Shown here: positions 12,861 through 24,895 of the stretch, piece by piece
Layout: each line of letters starts with the position of its first letter
Numbering within the stretch: position 1 is the first letter of the stretch
From: Aphelenchoides besseyi
Taxonomy: Eukaryota; Nematoda; Chromadorea; Rhabditida; Aphelenchoididae
Assembly (NCBI GenBank): GCA_024699855.1
Contig: JAMPIQ010000001.1
Span: 15,500,001 to 15,564,000 of the forward strand
DNA length: 64,000 bases
Direction of reading: 5' to 3'
Position numbers and translations under genes: made by a program
Notes under the pieces: generated by a model
What the model was told of the DNA's origin: nothing
Databases searched by the model: none
Seen by the model: only the letters and a program-made list of their open reading frames with translations

Positions 12861-13470
12861 ATGTCTAGAATTAACAATTTGTTCGATAACCTTATTTATT
12901 CGGATGCTGAAGTCCATGTTGGAAATCTTCGAACTTTCAAGGTAAGTCAATTTCCTTAATAACATTCTGATGATTAGTTTTAGGTTCATAAGCTCGTTTT
13001 ATGCACTCAATCGGACGTTTTTGCCGCAATGTTTGAACACGAGTGTAAAGAAAAGATCACGAACATTTTTCCAATCAATAACGTCGATGTTGAAGTCGTT
13101 GAAGGAATGTTGCGCTATCTCTATACAGGAATGGCAAAAAACATTTATGAAATCGCAATTCGTCTAATCGTATTGGCTGATCAATATCAAGTGAAAGCAT
13201 TAGTCGTAAGCTCAATTTAAACCGCCAAATTCACACATTATTCAGAATATGTGTATGACAGCATTGGTCAGGAACATTACAGTCGATAACATCATCGAGC
13301 ATTTGGAAATCTTCGCATGCATCAATAAAAACAATTATTTCAAATATCCGCTTTATCTATTTGTCAAAACGATCTTTAAGTTGATTTCTAAATTGTCCGA
13401 ATGGTCGTCGTTTCAACGTGATTATGCGGAAATGGTAACAGATTTCATGCTTTTTTTGCCCATGGATTGA
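12861..13470 (+). CDS. BTB/POZ domain protein, 175 aa
   Basis: Three exons (12861-12941, 12984-13205, 13246-13470) join in phase 0. The BTB core reads YSDAEVHVGNLRTFKVHKLV, then TQSDVFAAMFEH, EGMLRYLYTGMAKN, and ADQYQVKALV. The remaining 75 residues correspond to the helices that follow the fold in nematode MATH-BTB proteins (bath family). No MATH domain precedes it. Such proteins are usually substrate adaptors for CUL3 ubiquitin ligases; without MATH or Kelch repeats its substrate-recognition part is absent or degenerate. AATAAA at about 13518 follows. The start is chosen because an in-frame stop lies two codons upstream and an AG acceptor directly abuts the ATG. Confidence 0.83.
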
Positions 13471-13776
13471 TGTGATCATTAAAACGACTGTTTTTTGCAT
13501 GTTATAACTTGTTTGAATAAAGACATCACGGCAAGAATGTTGGATGCCGTACTCTTAAACATTATTTCAAGGATATTTGGGGGGATATGCAGTTTGACGA
13601 AAGAATGTTGAACTCAAAAAAGGTTTATTCACTTGAAGACCACAATCTGGGTTGAAAAACTATATGGTCAACTAGGACGATTGAAAGCATAAAAGTGAAA
13701 AAGACAAATTAGTTCACTACGCCGAAAATACCAAATGGTCTTTTTATCAGCGAATTTCGCTGCAAAACAATCAAAG

Positions 13777-14874
13777 TTAATCGTCGTTGGCCCGGAAAAA
13801 GTTTCCGAACATTCCACGACGTTTTTTACTCGTTTCTTGCTCGGCCTCCTCGTCCGAAATCTCGCGAATCGTTGGTCCATTGCGTGTATTGGAACGAACA
13901 TAATCGTCGGGACGTCGACGGTTAGTAGTGCGAGTGTTGCTCTCGATGGTTTCAACTTCATCCTCTTCATCGTCGTCTGGAACGGTAACTGAAATCAAAA
14001 GTTAAATTGAAGCTTCGAAGTTTTACGTACTGATTGGATGTGACGCAGATTCGTGTTGACGAGATGGACGAGAGTAACGACTGTTGTTGGAGGGGCCCTG
14101 TTCGATTGCACGTCGACCATCTGAAGCGGAATGATTGCCGCCGTAGAGTCCCGAAAGATTGCGGTTGGCACGTTCTTTGAATTCCGCGTTGAAAGTTGCT
14201 GCGTCTTCTAAACAAATGAACGAATCGAAAAACTGTTAAACCACTTACCTTCATTCAAATTAACGAATTTTTGCGAAGAACGAAAACGACCGTCACGATC
14301 GCGTTTCTTCTCGATTAGATGGCTACGTCCGCCCATGTGATGACCAACCGAAATGTGCTCGTTATCTCCATCGCGTAATGCGCTGCAAAGTTGGAATAAT
14401 CAAAATCGAAGATAGAACAACAAACCTGCGAGTTTCTTTTACGTCTCCGGCCTTACGAGTTGAGTTCGAGACTACGCGTTGAGTTCCGTCGGGGTTCATT
14501 GTTATCATAGTCGATTGGGAGAAGACCATTGAGTTCGGATCATTCATTACATGTTCCATCATTCCACCGCCGAAACCGAAGCCTCCGAAGAGTCCTAACG
14601 CATTGGACATGGGATCACGACGAGGCGGTTGTGCCATTGGATGACGCGGATTGGGATGCGCGCCCTCCAACATACCCATCATCGGAGTTCGATGGCCGAA
14701 GGTCGAGCCGAGCATTTGGTTCATCATCTGATCCATTTGATTCATCATTCCAAACATTTGATCAAACTCGTTGTGAGTGCGACGCATGTGTCTGAAGCAG
14801 AGAATAGCAAGAAACTCAAAACAGCAAGAAACAACAACTCACCCAAATGGATCGAATGGGTCTCTGCCGAACAT
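13777..14874 (-). CDS. mlf-1: Myeloid leukaemia factor (MLF) homologue
   Basis: A small conserved adaptor found in the cytoplasm and nucleus, linked in animals to stress, aggregation control and transcription. The first exon encodes only MFGRDPFDPFG; the joined sequence continues HMRRTHNEFDQMFGMMNQMD, then a Gly/Met-rich segment with the typical FGGFGFGGGMMEHV. The family core is present: STRKAGDVKETRRALRDGDN, then ISVGHHMGGRSHLIEKKRD, FRSSQKFVNLNEGE and ATFNAEFKERA. The C-terminal 100 residues are acidic and Arg-rich, without a known domain, and end KKRRGMFGNFFRANDD. There are five exons. Identity is strong from the ISVGHH core and the ETRRAxRD block. Nothing unusual beyond the very small first coding exon. 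Confidence 0.9.
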
Positions 14875-16613
14875 TTTTGCGTTTACTGCGGTACCGCCCT
14901 TTAACGTTGTCAGTTGATTCTCAAACGAGCACCTACAACAACAAAAAAACGGTCAAAATCGAAAGTTGTGGAAAATTCTCGAGCAAACGACGGAACGCTC
15001 AACTGAAGAGAATCAAAACAAAAAAATGGGAACGGCCGCTGACAAATTTCAACGGCCACTCATTTGCATCCGCTTTGCGAAATCGTTACAGTCGACGCGG
15101 TTTCCGCATTAGCAAATTTGCTGATCATTCACGCGAAAGTTCGACTGTTAAGGAAACCTGCTTTTGAATCCCAGAGCTTTCAAATCAGCAACAACGTTAA
15201 TTATGAATTTAAACTTAACTCCAACGTTTTCACGCTCCAGCGCTTTCGCATTTCGGTTTCCGTTTTTTCGCTAAATTAAACACCGCAAACGTTTGCGCCG
15301 TCGATCGATCGAAACGTCTTCACACGTCGACTTCTGTACGAAAGTTGGACGTCGATATCGGGACCTCGGGCGCCAAAGCGTATTTGCTTTTTGACCAGTA
15401 GACGTCCACACGAGAGTTTTCTATAGCAACCGAAAGCTACGCGCAAATATTTGCATGCGTGGAGTAGGAGAGGAGGGAATCACGTGCTAACGTTGTTGGA
15501 GAAAAAATCGTTGGACGATTTGGAAACGAGCGGGCGTCGAAAATCCGCGGTTGGTCCAAAAAACACAAGAAAGTTCGAGAAAAAATAAGGTCGAGTGCAG
15601 CCAACGAATGAGAGAGGACGCACACGTTTGACCGTCCGGCTGCAATGAGGAGAGAACAAGCGAATGAGGAGGAAACAGTTTGGACGACCAGATAGAAGTG
15701 CGCAGAGAGGATTTTGGGAGCTGAAAATACCCGTGGAAATGCAACGCAAATTTAAACCACGAGTCTCGAAAAATCTTGCGACCTTTTTCGTCATTTGATA
15801 ACGTGGAACGAGAACACCAACGATTACGAGAAAAAAGAACTCCGCTCACTCGTTTTTCCAAAAAAAGTTGGTCGACTAACTCGGAAATCGCTTCAAAGAG
15901 CAATTTTGGCCGAAAGAAATGATCCATTAAATTCGACTGACGTCTAGATTTGGATCAGTTTTTGAATCTTTTAAACACTCATCTTTCGAAGCTTTACGTT
16001 ATATGAATACACTTATGTGTCAGTTAATGAGTTGCTCACTTTATCGAACTCATTCTTTTGCTTTCGTTCAATCAATATTGTTCACGTTCTTATTGAACCT
16101 CCAGCAGATTAGCAACTGTTTATTTCAGTTTCAATCTACTGTGCAATTCTTAAAATAATGCAAATACTCGTAAAACGTATCAAAGTTTAATGCTTACCGG
16201 TGTTATGAACTTGGGAAAGTTATATGTAGACCTCTTCGCATCCATCATAGCTTATCCTATCCATCCTTATGTAGTGAGCAAAACAAGACAACCAAGCTTA
16301 AACAGTACAATAAGATTAATTTGAAAGAAAAAAACTAACATCAAGTTGAAGCAAACGCTGAATCTTGCGTGAAGAAACACTTCGGATTCCTTAGTTTGCT
16401 CTTTACTTTCTGTTCGGTCCTGAGACTGGTATTGATTGGTTTATTGTAACACCATTGGCATTGTGATTATCTCGCCCCTTGCCGCCGATAGTCAGTCAGC
16501 TTGCGGTGTGTTTGTTGTTGTTGTTGACTGGGTTAATTGCCTTGACCTTGGCCTAGTTATTTATTGTTGTTAAATTCTACACCTTTAATAAAATATTGTT
16601 GCGTTGTCCTGTG
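14875..16613. other. Gene-poor 1.7 kb
   Basis: The first 1 kb upstream of MLF is C/G- and T-rich with CGA-rich runs. It has long antisense frames (such as 15487-15927) but no conserved protein, so it is read as promoter or regulatory DNA. From 15.95 to 16.6 kb it turns AT-rich. Short hydrophobic frames around 16390-16560 (+) are broken by stops. Confidence 0.4.
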
Positions 16614-17029
16614 CTAACAAGACCGAACACTTTCAATAAGCTCGTAAATTGATTTGCAAATCATGAACAAAGCCATCAATGTAATAATAATACGGGAAGC
16701 CCAATGTTCAGTTGTTTCTGAAAACCGCAAAACAAGACTTACAAAAATTTCCGACTCATCTGCCCAATCTCTAAAAGTTCTACACCTACAGTAGTGATGA
16801 TTAATAAAATTGTCAAAAGCAGAAAGTGGACCAGCTAAAAAATGAATAGTTTGATTTTAGTAGCTTACAGCATGAAAGGTTTTATAATCAACGATCATTG
16901 GTTTGACATACCAAGAACCTAACAAATGATGAAGAAAAGCAAGAAGCTAAGAACTGCTTCAATGCCGGTACACAACGCGGAGCGGATGCTCGAAGATATA
17001 AATCAATAATGTTAGTGTGCCTAAACACA
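16614..17029 (-). pseudogene. Putative multi-pass membrane protein gene or remnant
   Basis: Not recognised. On the minus strand, hydrophobic stretches are flanked by plausible splice signals: TGIEAVLSFLLFFIIC, then YVKPMIVDYKTFHA up to a GTAAGC donor, LVHFLLLTILLIITTVGVELL after a TTTTTTAG acceptor, and finally RIIITLMALFMICKSIYELI before TAG at 16614-16616. The third and fourth segments cannot be joined in frame with a normal-sized intron, so either an exon was missed or the gene is decayed. A four-pass protein would fit. ATTAAA follows the stop. Confidence 0.3.
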
Positions 17030-17332
17030 TGTGATTTTTAAAAGTTGCTTATCAGTTGTTTTAAGGAAAATGAAGAGGCTTCGTTAAGATGGCAAGGGTC
17101 TATTTAGTATACGATTATACTTGTCCTTTTTATCAGCGAATCTGATGAATGAAAACAAGTGGATGATTCAACGGGTAATAAAGAGAAGTTTGGTTTTGGG
17201 ATTAACGCTACTACAGAAAAAATATAATCAATAATAGCTTCTCAGAAGTGCCATCTTCTCAAACAGTTCTTGCTGATTGTTTGTTCAGACGAAGTTAGTA
17301 CAAAGCGATTAAAACTTGCTAACTAGTTTACA

Positions 17333-17422
17333 TTTTCACGGGTTTTAACAGTTTTATGTTCCCAGTGTTTCTATTACTAACTCAAAAATTATCATTTCTT
17401 CAAGTTTTCTCGTTAACATAAA
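17333..17422. repeat. Dispersed repeat, copy 1
   Basis: The stretch from GGTTTTAACAGTTTTATGTT through CTCGTTAAC resembles 27106-27197 at roughly three quarters of positions by eye, including TATTAACTCAAAAA-type and TTTTC(T/C)TCGTTAAC blocks. Non-coding; probably an old transposon fragment. Confidence 0.55.
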
Positions 17423-17819
17423 GCCAAAAAACCAGAGCTGATGAGAAAGCAAAGATGAAATGTTCATAGCCGAATTTGTCGAATATTGATTTGGAATCGC
17501 TTGCAGTGTTTTGCATTTGATGCGTAATTTCTAGAGTGCTATTTTCAGGGCGTAAATCGCTTTTGTGGCAATTTCATGAGTGTTTTAAACCGTCTGTTCA
17601 TTTCGGAGTAATCAAATTTAGTTTCAGTGTAAGCTCGGCTTGATTCACCACATTTATTGTACGGTCAAATGCTTGCCAATCAAAAGTAAGAACTAACTTT
17701 AAGGTTTGTAGTTTTATAAAAATGTAAATTGTTTTGATATATAACGTCTGACGCACGAAGCGTTCTTGTTTGGATGATTAGAAATCGGATGTTCTACACG
17801 AAGAAATTGCAAAAATCAA

Positions 17820-18292
17820 ATGAAGAACGTTACGCGATTTGCGATAATTTTTAGTTTGTACGCTTATTTTGCGTTTCTTTGTTGTTTAGACTTTAATTCC
17901 GTCACCACGCAAACTCTGCGACTACTATTCTTACGTAATTATCTTGAAACGGAGATTTTGATGAAAAAGGAGCGGACCAGAAAGATTGGCTTGTTCAAAC
18001 ATAGGCAACACTATCAATCGGAAAATCGAAAGATCCAGCCAGTCGGTTAGCAAGACATATCAGTGAAAATGATCGTTATACGGAAAAGACGTCGAAGTGA
18101 TCATAATCAACCATTGGACGGAGATGAGAAGAAAGTGACGAAGACGGTGGACGAGTTTTTTGGGATTTTTCGACAATTAAATCATCCGAAAGAGGCTACC
18201 GCCCAGTTTTCCATGCCGATTTTCCGATTGCGACAGAACTTCTACGACGGAATCGAACGTAACCTATCACATCATCATCGTCCATTCCGATG
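17820..18292 (+). CDS. Putative small secreted, basic protein
   Basis: Not recognised. MKNVTRFAIIFSLYAYFAFL looks like a signal peptide, followed by about 50 Arg/Lys-rich residues and a stop at 18048-18050. A second frame (ATG at 18069) encodes VIRKRRRSDHNQPLDGDEKK and ends at 18290-18292. A donor GTAATTATC at 17935 with the acceptor CATATCAG ending at 18063 would join the two in frame through a 129-nt intron, which is long for this window. Without transcripts the model is weak. Confidence 0.25.
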
Positions 18293-19516
18293 AACATACT
18301 GTCGAACGGGGCGAAAACTCGCGTTCCAAGTCGCGGCCGCCTCTATAAATTGTGGCGCTTCATTTTATAATAAACCTTTTATTCTGTCTTGTTCCCCTAC
18401 TCAGGGGATAAGACAATACGGAACGACACCGTCAATTAGACAATGATAATAACCTCTTACTTAAATTTCCCATTTAATTTGACACCGCTTTGCGGAAAGG
18501 CATATCCGTGCAACTAATGACAGACAAGTCGGATAAAGTTGGCACAAACTCAATTCCATATCGAGCACTAGTGTGCCTAGAACGCCGATCTTCCATTTCT
18601 AGTTTACAAAAGCTTGGTTATCATCTTACGTCAAATAAACACAACTGGGCTACCGATCGTTTTGTAACGTTGCAGTAATAAAATAGAAACCCGGAGGGCT
18701 TGTTTATCTGCTAATGAAACTCCTCCCTTTTTTATCAATTATAAAACCCAATCCCCGGGGAAGTTTCTCCCAAGTTTTTCTATTTTTTCTTCAGACCATC
18801 TTACACGTCAATCAACGCTATTGTCAATTAGTCGAACAATAAACTCTCTGTGGATCAGTCTATTCGAATTTTAATTTGTAATAACTAGTCGTTACAGTTT
18901 CAAAGCGGAATATCCGTATTACAGATTTGACGGCGGAGACATTCTGCAAAAGTTTAGATGTCCCGGAATTGATTGTGCAAAAGAATTTTGTTTCCTTACA
19001 TTTCAAAGATCATCTTGAGTCTCATCATTGCTGAATCAAAGAAAACGGAATTATTTTATTGTAAACATAGAACACGGTTTGAACATTACGAGTTAATGAG
19101 CATTAAAACCTTTTGTTGTATAACGCACATATCCAACACGATTGACCAATGATAACCAATTAACTGATGATATCACGAGAGAAAAAAATGAAGCGAAGAT
19201 GCGTAAGAAAAAATCGATGGTGGTACGGAACATAGAAAGCTGACGTGAGTAAAAGCCCAGTGTTTTGGTATGCCGACAAAGAAAAGATGTTCATCGCCAA
19301 AAATTTTGAACATCCTTCGTGCTATCACGGTATGAACGAAGAATGAGCACGCAATATAAGCCAACCTTAAATGGATTCAATTCTTAAAGCATTTAACATC
19401 ATTTGTGATGTTGTACTCATCGGAGCTTACTATTCAAATGACTTATTGTCAAGTAATTCGAAAACTCCATCGAGTGTTACATGCAAGTGTTGATTTTTTG
19501 TAATGATCTTCACATA
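18293..19516. other. Gene-poor 1.2 kb
   Basis: No gene supported. There are small GC stems (CCCCTACTCAGGGG at about 18395 and ATCCCCGGGGA at about 18752) and a partial echo between about 18488 and 18903 (both GCGGAA followed by ATATCCGT). No snRNA or tRNA core could be found here. Confidence 0.35.
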
Positions 19517-21025
19517 TGGTCCTGAGCAATTAAAAATGCACCGACTGATTTCGATGTTTTCTTGGTCCTACGCTCTTCGTTGTGAGTGTTTCTGATGCGA
19601 AATTCGACGATGAGTCGATTGAGCACAAAAAAATTGTATGTTTATAACTTAGTTTTTGAGAAAAATCGATTTTATTGAAATTGGATGTGCAACTAAAACT
19701 GCACCAAAAGAAAGTCTAGGAAATCATCTCTCCATTATACTTATACACGTTGAGTAAACGTGTGGGCATTGAAGAGAAAAGGTGTTTGATGATGTCCTTC
19801 TTGATTTTGCGGCCTTCGGTCATGATCTTCTCAAGTAGTTCGGATTTTCATCGGAATTGGCCATCTTTGTAGACTTGTTGTGATAAAAGTGCCCAAATGT
19901 TTTCCATAACATTCAAGTCCGGGCTCTTTGCAGGCCATTCAATCAGTTCGACATTTTTCAGCGATGCAAAGTAGGTTTTGATGACTTTTGCCTTATGAAT
20001 TGCAGCGTTATCCTGCTGCCAGTAGAATTTCCGACCGTTGAATTGACGTTTCGCCCATGGTAAAAATTCGGCCTTGAGGTCTTCCAAGTATAATTGCGAC
20101 GTGTATCGTCCGAGGATTTCCTGAAGGCAAAAACTGACCTAATAAGTTGAAGGAAAGGTACCTTTAAGTAGATATTTCCATTAGCGGCCACTGCTCCCCA
20201 AATCATTACGGATCCTCCGCCTTGTTGACGTCGACTACGTACCGGGTTTGGAGTTCCAGGAATTTCGTATGAACCGTTGTTGTCGGGTCCGTCAAGTGAA
20301 AATCTTTTTTCGTCCGTAAACAGCCACAACTTGAAGTCCGTTCGTTGAGTGACGTGGTTCTGAGCAAAATCAAGTCGAGATTGTTTGTGTCGGTCTTCCA
20401 AAATGATTTTCTTCTGGGCAATTTCGTAACTCACGTTGTGATCTTTCAAAAATCGTTGGATGGTCCATACAAAACAGTCTAATTGGAAGTGATCTTTGAT
20501 GATTGTCGAATTGACCAAATGATTCTTCTGACGTTCACGTCGGATAAAACTCAGAATTCGTTGACCATTGCGTTTTGAAATCATTTTTTGAATTGGAGGA
20601 TTCTTTCGCTGTTTTCTAGGTACATTGTGAAGTACGTTACAGACTGTGTGCTTAGAATGACCGGTTTTTGTGACCACCTCGTCCATAGTTCCAAGTTTGA
20701 CGTACAGGTTGCGAATTCGTTGACGTTGTTCATCTGTGAGCATCTTGGAAGAATCTAGAAGAAATTTCCTACCAGATGAATTTAAATACAACCTAAATCA
20801 CGAAAAAACACGTGAAAAATATGGATCCAAACATTTGGTGCAGTTTTAGTTGCACATCCAATTTCAATAAAATCGATTTTTCTCAAAAACTAAGTTATAA
20901 ACATACGATTTTTTTGTGCTCAATCGACTCATCGTCGAATTTCGCATCAGAAACACTCACAACGAAGAGCGTAGGACCAAGAAAATATCGAAATCAGTCG
21001 GTGTATTTTTAATTGTTCAGGACCA
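19517..21025 (-). mobile_element. Tc1-like DNA transposon, 1.5 kb, with about 190-bp inverted repeats
   Basis: The arms 19517 to about 19708 and about 20835-21025 are near-perfect inverted repeats. Ends read TGGTCCTGA... and ...TCAGGACCA, each flanked by TA (19515-19516 and 21026-21027). One transposase gene lies on the minus strand. Arms of this length are unlike the short ones of Tc1 itself and resemble Tc3-class elements. Arm similarity is high, so the insertion looks fairly recent, though the transposase carries an in-frame stop. Confidence 0.9.
19716..20743 (-). pseudogene. Tc1-family transposase with a premature stop near the C terminus
   Basis: DDE transposase that cuts and pastes the surrounding element. 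The N-terminal helix-turn-helix region begins MLTDEQRQRIRNLYVKLG. Catalytic blocks are LWLFTDEKRFSLDG (first Asp), FYWQQDNAAIH (second Asp) and WPAKSPDLNVMENIW (Glu, about 35 residues after the second Asp). One intron (GTACCTTTCC...GCCTTCAG, about 20121-20162) interrupts the gene after GNIYLK. At 19848-19850 a TGA breaks the frame after YKDGQF; beyond it the same frame continues KSELLEKIMTEGRK to a TAG at 19716. So the last 45 or so residues are cut off. The catalytic residues are all upstream, so partial activity cannot be excluded. Confidence 0.85.
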
Positions 21026-21027
21026 TA

Positions 21028-21690
21028 TCTTTCAGTCCGAATGCGTCGAACAGAGTACGTTGAACGTATTCGGATATTTTGCCAACGTTGGAACGCAATT
21101 ACAAATACCCACAGGTCAACAAGCCGCTTACGATACTTCCGGAATGGAAATTGTAAGGGCTTGATTAGTTAATGGTGAAACACTATCTTTTCAGCAACAC
21201 TAAACCGGCCGTTCTGAAGAAGATGGACATTGTTGGTTTAATTATTTTCCGAATTTAAAGATTTTAAACGGCGATTTAACTGGACGGATTTGTAAAAAGT
21301 TTCTTTGTTGATAAAATGTAAAAAGCTCCTCAAGGGTATTGGGATGAACCGTTGAAGAAAGGTAGTTTACGCCTTGCGAGAAATCGAGTCGTCGATGAAC
21401 AAAATTTTTGGTGCGATTAATGAGAAGAGTACGATCAATGGGTTGCTTATTTCAACACTCAGATTTAAAGTTCGGTTTAGTTTACGATTTGCTTCGAAAG
21501 TCGTCACGATTTAGGTAATAGTTGTAGCAGATGTTGCGGAGTTCTACTCATCCAAAACTCAGCAAATTGTTGACGGATCTACCCGCATTTGAGCTCGAAG
21601 TTGTGAGTTTTTTTTTATCAATTAGATTGGGAGATCGAAGCGATTTTGTTCATTTCAACGTTACTGCGGCCATTTCTGTAGTTAAAAAAT
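21028..21690 (+). pseudogene. Degraded gene fragment flanking the Tc1-like element
   Basis: Not recognised. An acceptor TATCTTTCAG starts a 118-nt frame (21035-21152) encoding VFGYFANVGTQLQIP with a GT donor (ATT|GTAAGG). The next possible exon stops after two codons. Further down, a frame starting MLRSSTHPKLSKLLTDLP is followed by a GTGAGT donor. No continuous gene can be built, so the region seems to be remains of host coding DNA between the transposon and the LINE fragment. Confidence 0.3.
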
Positions 21691-21699
21691 TTGTGTTGT

Positions 21700-22870
21700 T
21701 AACTTAACGTTAAAAAATATAATCGTGAACAAACGCAGATATTGGTAAAGTACTTGCAAGCCAATTATTGTCGGAATTAACAAAAGGTGAAGAGCAATGA
21801 CAGCATCGACACAAGATTGAAGTTCTTCCTGGAAAAGTTTAAACTTATCTGTTAACGAACCGTGTAATCCCCAGTTCTCGTTTCCAATTTCGTTCTGGAG
21901 CTTTTCAACGTCAAAAGTGCGACATTTGTGAACGATCTGTTTCCGTTTGATGAGCATTGAGAGGTGAAGTGTGAAACGTATAGGGCGGTGGTTCGATCCA
22001 TTGAGACGTCCAATGTATCCAATATTTGTAACCAACCTTCGATCGTCAATGAGTCCAAAGTTGATTTTGTCTCGGTAATCGTTTCCATTGGAGTCTCTGT
22101 TGATTGATTTTCATGTCCATCTTTTCCTTGGGTTCTTCTGAAAAAAGCTGTCAATGATAAAGAGACGTTGACCTTCTGCGAAGTCAGCCAATGTCTCTCG
22201 AGTGTCATTCCAGTGAATGGTCCAATGTATCGATGGTTTGAAGTCCGGGGTCCCAGTTTGCTGTTAAAGTCATCCATAACCAACTTATGCGATGCAGGCT
22301 GATCTAAGATGTCTCGAATGTCTTCGTAAAACTGTTCAATGTCTTCCATGTTGTAACCAGAGTGTACTGCGTACAATTGAGCAATGAGCAGAGTCTTCTT
22401 TGGGCTGTGCCGAAATTTCAATGTGGCAATTCTCGATGATCTAATGTCAACTTCCATAATGTAGTGAGCAATACGTCGGTTGACAATAAATCCAACACCT
22501 CCAACGTGGTATCGTCCGTCTCCCGGTCTAATGATGAGTTTGCCGCCCGATTCGACCCATGTTGTGCGGGATTCAAAACGGGCTCTTGTTTCACAAAGTC
22601 CAAGGATGTCGTACTTGAAGCGGTGGAGTAAGTGAAATTGTTCCATGAGCAGGTTCTTCCGTGGTGTATCTTCGATTCCATACTGCAGGTTATACGTCAA
22701 GACGTGCAAGCGCTGAGAGGCACTCAATCCATGGCGGTTTTATTCTCCAGGTCCGTTTGTAGCCCGGTTCGTTCTTGTGCCTGTAGAACGTCGTTGCTCC
22801 AAAACGCCAATGTGGTCGAGTCGTAGCATAAGAAATTTAAGGTCCACTTGCGGGTTGCTGGCCCTGGAGC
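21700..22870 (-). mobile_element. LINE fragment 1: apurinic-type endonuclease (RTE-like)
   Basis: Minus-strand frame beginning MSASQRLHVLTYNLQYGIED at 22727, the N-terminal exonuclease-endonuclease-phosphatase domain of a non-LTR retrotransposon. Recognisable blocks are YDILGLCETRARF, GVGFIVNRRI, KTLLIAQLYAVHSG, MDDFNSKLGPR (GDFN in active copies) and HRPIRF. It nicks target DNA for reverse transcription. A frameshift near 22035 is needed to continue into SNHRPIRFTLHLS. Upstream (22728 to about 22870) is probable 5' untranslated sequence. The reverse transcriptase does not follow; reading stops near 21790, after QEELQSCVDA. Confidence 0.82.
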
Positions 22871-23097
22871 AGACCGGATGCAGTTTTACGTTTTACTCAG
22901 GACAAACAAACTTCTAATCCTGGTTAATAAACTGGTCCACTTGTATTTACGGAGAAATATATTGCTAAAACAGTATTAACCTTTTTATTCAAATTGACTT
23001 CTAAGTTTGCATAATTTGTGGCTCCGAATTTGCATATTGAAAACTTTTGGTTTGTGTTTTCAGTTTTCAGACACTCGATTGAGTTCTTTTGTGCGAG

Positions 23098-24624
23098 ATG
23101 TTTTCCTTAAACTTTTCTCTCTCTACGGCAATGGGCAAAAGTTTCGGTTCTGGAGCTATTGTATGCATTATGGTGCTTCTGATTGCTGGAATGGTTGAAG
23201 CCAAGTGTCTCGACGGCAAGTGAGTTTGCAAACTGTCAATTAAAACCTAATGGCTTTCAACTTTCAGAAAGATCACAGGAGCCTGTAAGGACTTCTCTCT
23301 TCAGGTAAAGAGCGATTCCGACGAGATCAAGGCGACAATGAAAATCAAGGAAAATGTCGGAGGAACAATGTTTCGGTAGATTCCATCACAAACGTTCAAT
23401 CTTATTGATTGGTCATTTCAGTGGAAACATTACGATCGGAAGATGCACGATCGGTGGGCAGTTTCTTGATGGGGCCGTCTTCAGTGCTGGTAAGTTCCAA
23501 AATCCGTGTGCTGGGTAGTGCATTTGCAGATGGTGGTGACGCTTACAAGTCGCCGATCAACATCGTTGCAAATTCCGATACAGTGACGATGCAACAAGGT
23601 TCCGAAGTTCCCAAAATGGTTTGTTCGACTTCGCCATTTGAAGTTGATGACAATGGCGAAGTCTCGACTACCTTTGCAGTTCACACCGATCGTGCCGACT
23701 TTGTCAAATTCGAATTGGTTTGTTTTCTGCTCGTCATTTCAATCATGCAAATTTTAGGACTCGAATGTCCAAGTCGTTTCGTCAAATGAAGCCAAGACGA
23801 ACTACTGGATAGCCATCGGTATTCCGGTTGGAGTGTCAATGTAAGTCCAATCATCTGCTCTTTATTATCTTTCTAGGCTTGCGTTGGTGCTTTCGTCGCT
23901 TGTTGGATTCGCATTTTACCGCTGCGAAAAGAATACGAAAGTGAGTTAGCCACTTTCACATCAACTGGCCTTCTTTAGAAACAAGAAGGTTCAGCAAAAA
24001 AAGAGAAGCTACTCGTGAAAGGCGTCGTTACACCGTTGGCCAACAAAGAAACTCCGAAGTCAAACAAGACAAGCGGCTGGTTGTACGCGAAAAACGCAGA
24101 AATGTAAGTTTGATATCAACGTTGAAATCAACAAACTTGTTTTCAGAGCACGTTCGTCGCGTCTTCGCGAGATCACGCGTCGCAAGAGCTTGCCGGGACG
24201 TCAATCTTTGCGTCAAATTCAACGAAGCATCCACCAGAAGAACTCGGCCAACGCTCTAAAGAAAATGATGGCTGCAAAGGCGAAGCGTGATGACTTGGCC
24301 AAGAAAGTTGCAGCAGCAAAGGCGAATCGCGAAATCACAAAGAAGATCGCTGAAAGTTTAAACAAAGAATTGGTCAACGCAAAGGCAGACTTTGAAACAA
24401 AAAAGAAGGTCAATGCAGAGATCGCGGCGTTGGATGCGACTACTCCAAAAGTCAAGTCCAAGTCGCTCAAGGTCGGGCCCACTCAATCCGAAGCGGTTAC
24501 TGCTCGCGACTTCTCAACTACTACTACCACGAAAGCAACAACGACCGATGTCACCACCGATGCCACGACCGAAGAAGCAACCACTGGAGCTCAAACTACT
24601 AACGATACTCGTTCTGGCATTTAA
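23098..24624 (+). CDS. Type I single-pass membrane protein with Ala/Lys-rich cytoplasmic tail
   Basis: Not recognised. Eight or nine exons join in frame. A signal sequence (GAIVCIMVLLIAGMVEA) is followed by a Cys-containing ectodomain of about 150 residues (CLDGKKITGACKDF, GNITIGRCTIGGQFLDGAV, VCSTSPFEVDDNGEV). Then comes one transmembrane helix, YWIAIGIPVGVSMLALVLSS, and a long basic tail. The tail has a helix of AKAKRDDLAKKV/AKANREITKKI type and ends in a Thr-rich segment with tandem TTD/TTE triplets. The ectodomain plus long cytoplasmic tail suggests a receptor or adhesion-like protein, but no family is claimed. AATAAA at about 24657 follows. It is the only intact host gene between the two LINE pieces. 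The start may instead be the second Met (MGKSFG). Confidence 0.78.
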
Positions 24625-24895
24625 AAGCCACTGATTTTTTCTGCTAGCGTGTCTGAATAAACATTTTTTCTTATGTTGGAAACAGATTCAACTTAATTTC
24701 TATCTCATGAAAAACCGTTGAGTCGACAGCATTTGGCACAAAGCTCCTGTGTTTATGGAATGACTCGTTTCCTTGAACCAAGACTTTGCCGAGCTTTTCC
24801 TCGCTTTATCTTGCACTACGTTTGTACAAACTTTTTTTTTGTTCGCCGGTTCTTCTCTCGACTTGTGACCTGATCCCATCCGCTCTTCCACTTCA

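Noticed and set aside
15487..15927. 146-codon minus-strand frame
   Set aside because: No start context, conserved motif or splice signals; the area is compositionally biased and gives long frames in several phases.
16200..16600. Hydrophobic plus-strand frames such as PETGIDWF
   Set aside because: Stops interrupt every join tried; no match to a transporter beyond a few residues.
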